25,720 bases of DNA. Source: a virus. Positions 23,188-25,720 of the stretch are shown here, one piece after another; within the stretch, counting starts at the first letter, position 1, and every line of letters starts with the position of its first letter. The position numbers and the translations under genes are program-made. The notes beneath the pieces were generated by a model, which worked only from the letters and a program-made list of their open reading frames with translations, was not told where the DNA came from and searched no databases. The stretch is taken from positions 1-25,720 of IMG/VR virus record IMGVR_UViG_3300042691_025718; one strand, 5' to 3'.

Positions 23188-23195
23188 TTTTACCC
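23188..23195 (-). promoter_or_regulatory. GGGTAAAA promoter-like element, copy 6, minus strand
   Basis: Read on the minus strand this is the same octamer. It points to the GNAT-like and desaturase operon and ends 32 nt before GTG 23155. It lies 24 bases from the plus-strand copy that points to phoH. Confidence 0.6.
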
Positions 23196-23219
23196 ACCAG
23201 CCTGTGTTCGTTGAGAGTA

Positions 23220-23227
23220 GGGTAAAA
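23220..23227 (+). promoter_or_regulatory. GGGTAAAA promoter-like element, copy 5
   Basis: It ends 27 nt before ATG 23255 of phoH. It lies inside a longer possible phoH reading frame from 23177, which argues that the shorter start is the real one. Confidence 0.6.
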
Positions 23228-23254
23228 TTCACTGTACGAGTTGCCCTTCCAACC

Positions 23255-24076
23255 ATGACTCGTTCCATTCGTTCTGAAGGGGGTGATAAGGATGTAATCC
23301 TGTTAAGCAGCAAAGTGTATGACCTACCCACCGACTGTATCACTCCCTTAAACATGTTAGATTCAAAGACAAAGCGCAAGGCTCGCCGTGCTGAAAATGC
23401 CCAGATGCTAGAACAATCCTACCACAAAGGAATGGATGTCATGCCTCCCAAGTTTCTGACTTGGCGGCAAGAAGATCTGTGGAATTCCCTCAAGAAAAAC
23501 ACTGTTACTCTCGCCCATGGCTGTGCCGGAACCGGGAAAACGCTGATTGCGTTGCATTACGGATTGTATGGTGTCGCCTCCGGCGATTTCAACAAAGTGT
23601 ACTACGTTCGAAGTGACGTGGGTGTTGAATTCCAGCGCGGGCGCGGAGCGCTGCCTGGAGACCTTTCCGAGAAGATCGCACCCCTGATTGCGCCTGTTCT
23701 TGACAACTTGCCCTGCATCATGAGATCACACGGTGCAAGTGAGTACCTGCTGAACAAGAAAATTATCGAGCCTGTCCTCCTGGAAGACATTCGGGGACGC
23801 TCGCTCAACGAGGCTTTCATCATTGTTGATGAGGCTCAGAATTTCCTCCCTTCACAAATCAAAACCGTCCTGACTCGCGTCGGCAAAGATTCGAAGATCC
23901 TTCTGATTGGTGACACGAAGCAGACCGATATGGAAGTGTTTCGAAGGGAAAATGGTTTGGTCGACGCTATTCACCGACTGCGCCACCTGTCGGAAGTTGG
24001 AATCGTAGAGTTCTCAAAAGAGGACATCGTTCGTAACTCCGTTATCGCCCACATTCTCGACCGTTACGAAGACTGA
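23255..24076 (+). CDS. phoH: PhoH-like ATPase
   Basis: This 273-aa protein has a P-loop ATPase core: Walker A GCAGTGKT (residues 89-96), a Walker B FIIVDEAQN (188-196) and the GDTKQTD motif (219-225) typical of PhoH. YYVRSDVGVEFQRGRGALPG (117-136) is the conserved segment after Walker A. PhoH is very common in phages of cyanobacteria and other marine hosts; its role is not settled, and RNA or phosphate-stress functions have been proposed. The start is set at ATG 23255 because the promoter-like octamer lies at 23220-23227; a frame from ATG 23177 would add 26 residues. It is followed after five bases by the HNH-like gene. Confidence 0.9.
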   Translation: MTRSIRSEGGDKDVILLSSKVYDLPTDCITPLNMLDSKTKRKARRAENAQMLEQSYHKGMDVMPPKFLTWRQEDLWNSLKKNTVTLAHGCAGTGKTLIALHYGLYGVASGDFNKVYYVRSDVGVEFQRGRGALPGDLSEKIAPLIAPVLDNLPCIMRSHGASEYLLNKKIIEPVLLEDIRGRSLNEAFIIVDEAQNFLPSQIKTVLTRVGKDSKILLIGDTKQTDMEVFRRENGLVDAIHRLRHLSEVGIVEFSKEDIVRNSVIAHILDRYED

Positions 24077-24081
24077 TTGCA

Positions 24082-25686
24082 ATGGGAAGTAAGTATCGCT
24101 GGTTTGACTTTGCAGGGTCAAAAAGTTATTCAGACGACAATTTGGATGCTCTTTTGGCTGACATCCAAGGCAAACCAGCAGCTTCTTCACCTAAAAACTC
24201 TTCTTCGAAGACGAGTCCAAGTGTAAGAAGTTCCAAAGGTGCCAAAAAATGCACCAAAGGCACTTCTTGCGGTGCTGCGTGTATTCAAAAAGGCGACAAA
24301 TGTTTGCTTGACCTTGTACCAGGACTTTCACCCGAGTTAAGAAAAGCAGTAAATGTTATTGGGAGACAAATATCCCCTGGTACAACGGACGACGACTTGG
24401 AGGAAACTATACTCAAATCATTTACCACCCTGGATAATAAGCAACAAAAAGCCTTTGCTGAATTTGGGGAATTGATGCGGCAGGGGAAAGTAACACAAGA
24501 AGAGGAGCAGATGATAGCCAATTTAATAGTTAGTGTAACATTAAAGCCAAAACAAGACGATAGAGGCGCAGCCCGTGCTATGTCTTATGACGAGATAAAA
24601 TCCATACATGAGTCAGGGCGTTTAGTCGAATTAGAAAAAGCGTACAAAGCGTCCATAAAAGACGGAGTCTTCAATCCTAATGCTCCGGGGGGGATGTCAG
24701 ACTATATCGAGAAGAATATAAAACAAGTTGAAATTTCAGAGAAAGTGGCAAATTTAGGTTTTAACATGCTGCCTCAGAGAGCAAGACAGTCTATTGTCAA
24801 CAGCGGCAGCGTAAAGGGAGAAGGTCAAGTTTTCAACGGGTACGATGCAAAGGGAAATGTAATTTTTGGTAACACGGGCAATGAAGCGCGAGGCACTCTG
24901 ATGGTCAGGAGGTGGGGGGAGCAAGCAGGTTTGGACCCATTTTCTGGTTTTTATGTGGATATCCGAGCTGGTGAACCCGAACACTTGTTTTCCTGGAGCC
25001 AAGCTAAAGCGTCGGGTGGCAAAGGTGATCACCCTGGTAATTTGGCGATCGCTGCACCACAAACCAATAACTCCAAAGCAGGAAAGGGCATTGACGACGA
25101 TTTTGGTAAATGGGGCTCCCAGGTTAAAAAATGGTATGACATGGGACCTGACAAATACCGTGCAGAGGTAGTAGAGCCAAAACTCGCTAAAGCGGCGGGA
25201 GCATCGGACAAGAAAGAAAGAGCCTCCTCAGAAGTAGAGAGGGCATTCTCAGCAACAACACCAAAAGAAAGGGTGCAGATTATACTTTCTGCCGCAAAAT
25301 CGTACGGTGATCGTGTGCGGTACCTGGTAATTGCAACCGGTGCCGAAAGTGGTCAGTGGGGTCAAAAAATTCCCGGCGCCAGGGCAGAAAGAAGACTGGA
25401 AATGGACGCCAGAGCGGAAGTAAGAATCGGCGGAAAGAAATTAAAACCTAGTGGTGCAGTTCTAGCAGCAGCAGCCACGATGGACCCGTCGCAGAGGGAG
25501 AAATTCATGCAGCAAATTGATCAACTTCGAGTAGCTAGATCGCCTAGCACACAAGAAATCGCCAAATTCTCTGGCAAAGATGATCCGAAATACGCTGCAA
25601 GATTAGAAGAGCTAGACAGACAATTTGAGAATAGCCTGACCAAGCTCATAGAGGAACAAGCGCCATCTTTGAAAGAGTTGCTATAA
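24082..25686 (+). CDS. 534-aa protein with a cysteine motif and HNH-like nuclease core
   Basis: The ATG 24082 lies five bases after phoH. Residues 1-55 are polar and Ser/Lys-rich. A compact cysteine motif follows at 57-74 (CTKGTSCGAACIQKGDKC). I recall similar short motifs in head-associated proteins of cyanobacterial phages, but could not check. Residues 100-280 are mostly helical. Residues about 284-340 resemble an HNH nuclease core: LDPFSGFYVDI, then EPEHLFSW (Glu300, His301), GGKGDHPGNLAIA (Asn320), and TNNSKAG (Asn329/330, Lys332). The zinc-binding Cys pairs of many HNH enzymes are absent. The C-terminus is Lys/Arg-rich and helical. Codon use is more A/T-rich than in the virion genes, which suggests a different origin. 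It could be a homing nuclease, a packaged nuclease or an effector. Confidence 0.55.
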   Translation: MGSKYRWFDFAGSKSYSDDNLDALLADIQGKPAASSPKNSSSKTSPSVRSSKGAKKCTKGTSCGAACIQKGDKCLLDLVPGLSPELRKAVNVIGRQISPGTTDDDLEETILKSFTTLDNKQQKAFAEFGELMRQGKVTQEEEQMIANLIVSVTLKPKQDDRGAARAMSYDEIKSIHESGRLVELEKAYKASIKDGVFNPNAPGGMSDYIEKNIKQVEISEKVANLGFNMLPQRARQSIVNSGSVKGEGQVFNGYDAKGNVIFGNTGNEARGTLMVRRWGEQAGLDPFSGFYVDIRAGEPEHLFSWSQAKASGGKGDHPGNLAIAAPQTNNSKAGKGIDDDFGKWGSQVKKWYDMGPDKYRAEVVEPKLAKAAGASDKKERASSEVERAFSATTPKERVQIILSAAKSYGDRVRYLVIATGAESGQWGQKIPGARAERRLEMDARAEVRIGGKKLKPSGAVLAAAATMDPSQREKFMQQIDQLRVARSPSTQEIAKFSGKDDPKYAARLEELDRQFENSLTKLIEEQAPSLKELL

Positions 25687-25692
25687 GAAGTA

Positions 25693-25700
25693 GGGTAAAA
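25693..25700 (+). promoter_or_regulatory. GGGTAAAA promoter-like element, copy 7
   Basis: It lies six bases after the stop of the HNH-like gene and should serve a gene just beyond the window. The last 20 bases after it end in nine T residues; nothing else can be assigned there. Confidence 0.55.
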
Positions 25701-25720
25701 TCCAAAGAGTCTTTTTTTTT

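Noticed and set aside
23177-23254. Extended N-terminus for PhoH from ATG 23177
   Set aside because: The promoter-like octamer at 23220-23227 lies inside this extension with the standard spacing to ATG 23255, and the minus-strand octamer also falls here.
25701-25720. Terminator at the right end, ending in nine T residues
   Set aside because: No convincing hairpin precedes the T run, and the sequence is cut by the window edge.

Overview
The window looks like part of a lytic tailed-phage genome, most likely a cyanophage or a close relative. The evidence is a tightly packed run of virion genes (capsid protease-scaffold, capsid, tail tube, T4 gp6-like baseplate wedge, gp5-like hub, Mu gp36/gp37-like connectors, terminase). 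It ends in a small accessory block with a fatty acid desaturase and PhoH, two genes often carried by phages of cyanobacteria. No rRNA, integrase, CRISPR array or tRNA was seen. The host assignment is inference from gene content.

Layout. Positions 1-5352 are the head module: the tail end of an upstream gene (perhaps portal), a very large Mu gpI-like protease/scaffold, a small head protein with a MuF-like cysteine C-terminus, a probable decoration protein, the major capsid protein and a probable tail tube protein. A strong intrinsic terminator (5374-5400) closes it. Positions 5442-15735 are the tail/baseplate/adhesin module: an unknown 191-aa protein, a 1030-aa gp6-like wedge, two large beta-rich structural proteins and a 749-aa protein with BspA-like repeats. 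Positions 15782-21748 hold a small charged protein, an OB-fold hub protein, an unknown protein, gp36-like and gp37-like connector proteins with extra domains, two small coupled genes and the large terminase. Positions 21811-25686 are accessory: a 65-aa orphan, a minus-strand pair (GNAT-like protein and desaturase) facing away from phoH, and a 534-aa protein with a cysteine motif and an HNH-like core.

The most striking non-coding signal is the octamer GGGTAAAA. It occurs seven times, always at a gene boundary and always pointing toward the next gene. In five cases it lies 22-32 nt upstream of a start codon, in one it precedes a longer structured leader, and one is at the window edge. One pair is divergent between phoH and the minus-strand operon. 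It behaves like a phage-specific promoter element and divides the window into probable transcription units: 111-3172, 3255-5352, 5442-15735, 15782-21748, the minus pair 23155-22012, and 23255-25686. The decoration and capsid genes also share a similar structured 5' leader.

The genes read as one assembly programme: head shell and protease, tail tube and baseplate, head-tail connector, then DNA packaging motor. A host-modifying block, probably for membrane lipid and nucleotide or stress metabolism, follows. No tail sheath gene was recognised, so contractile morphology is likely but not proven here.
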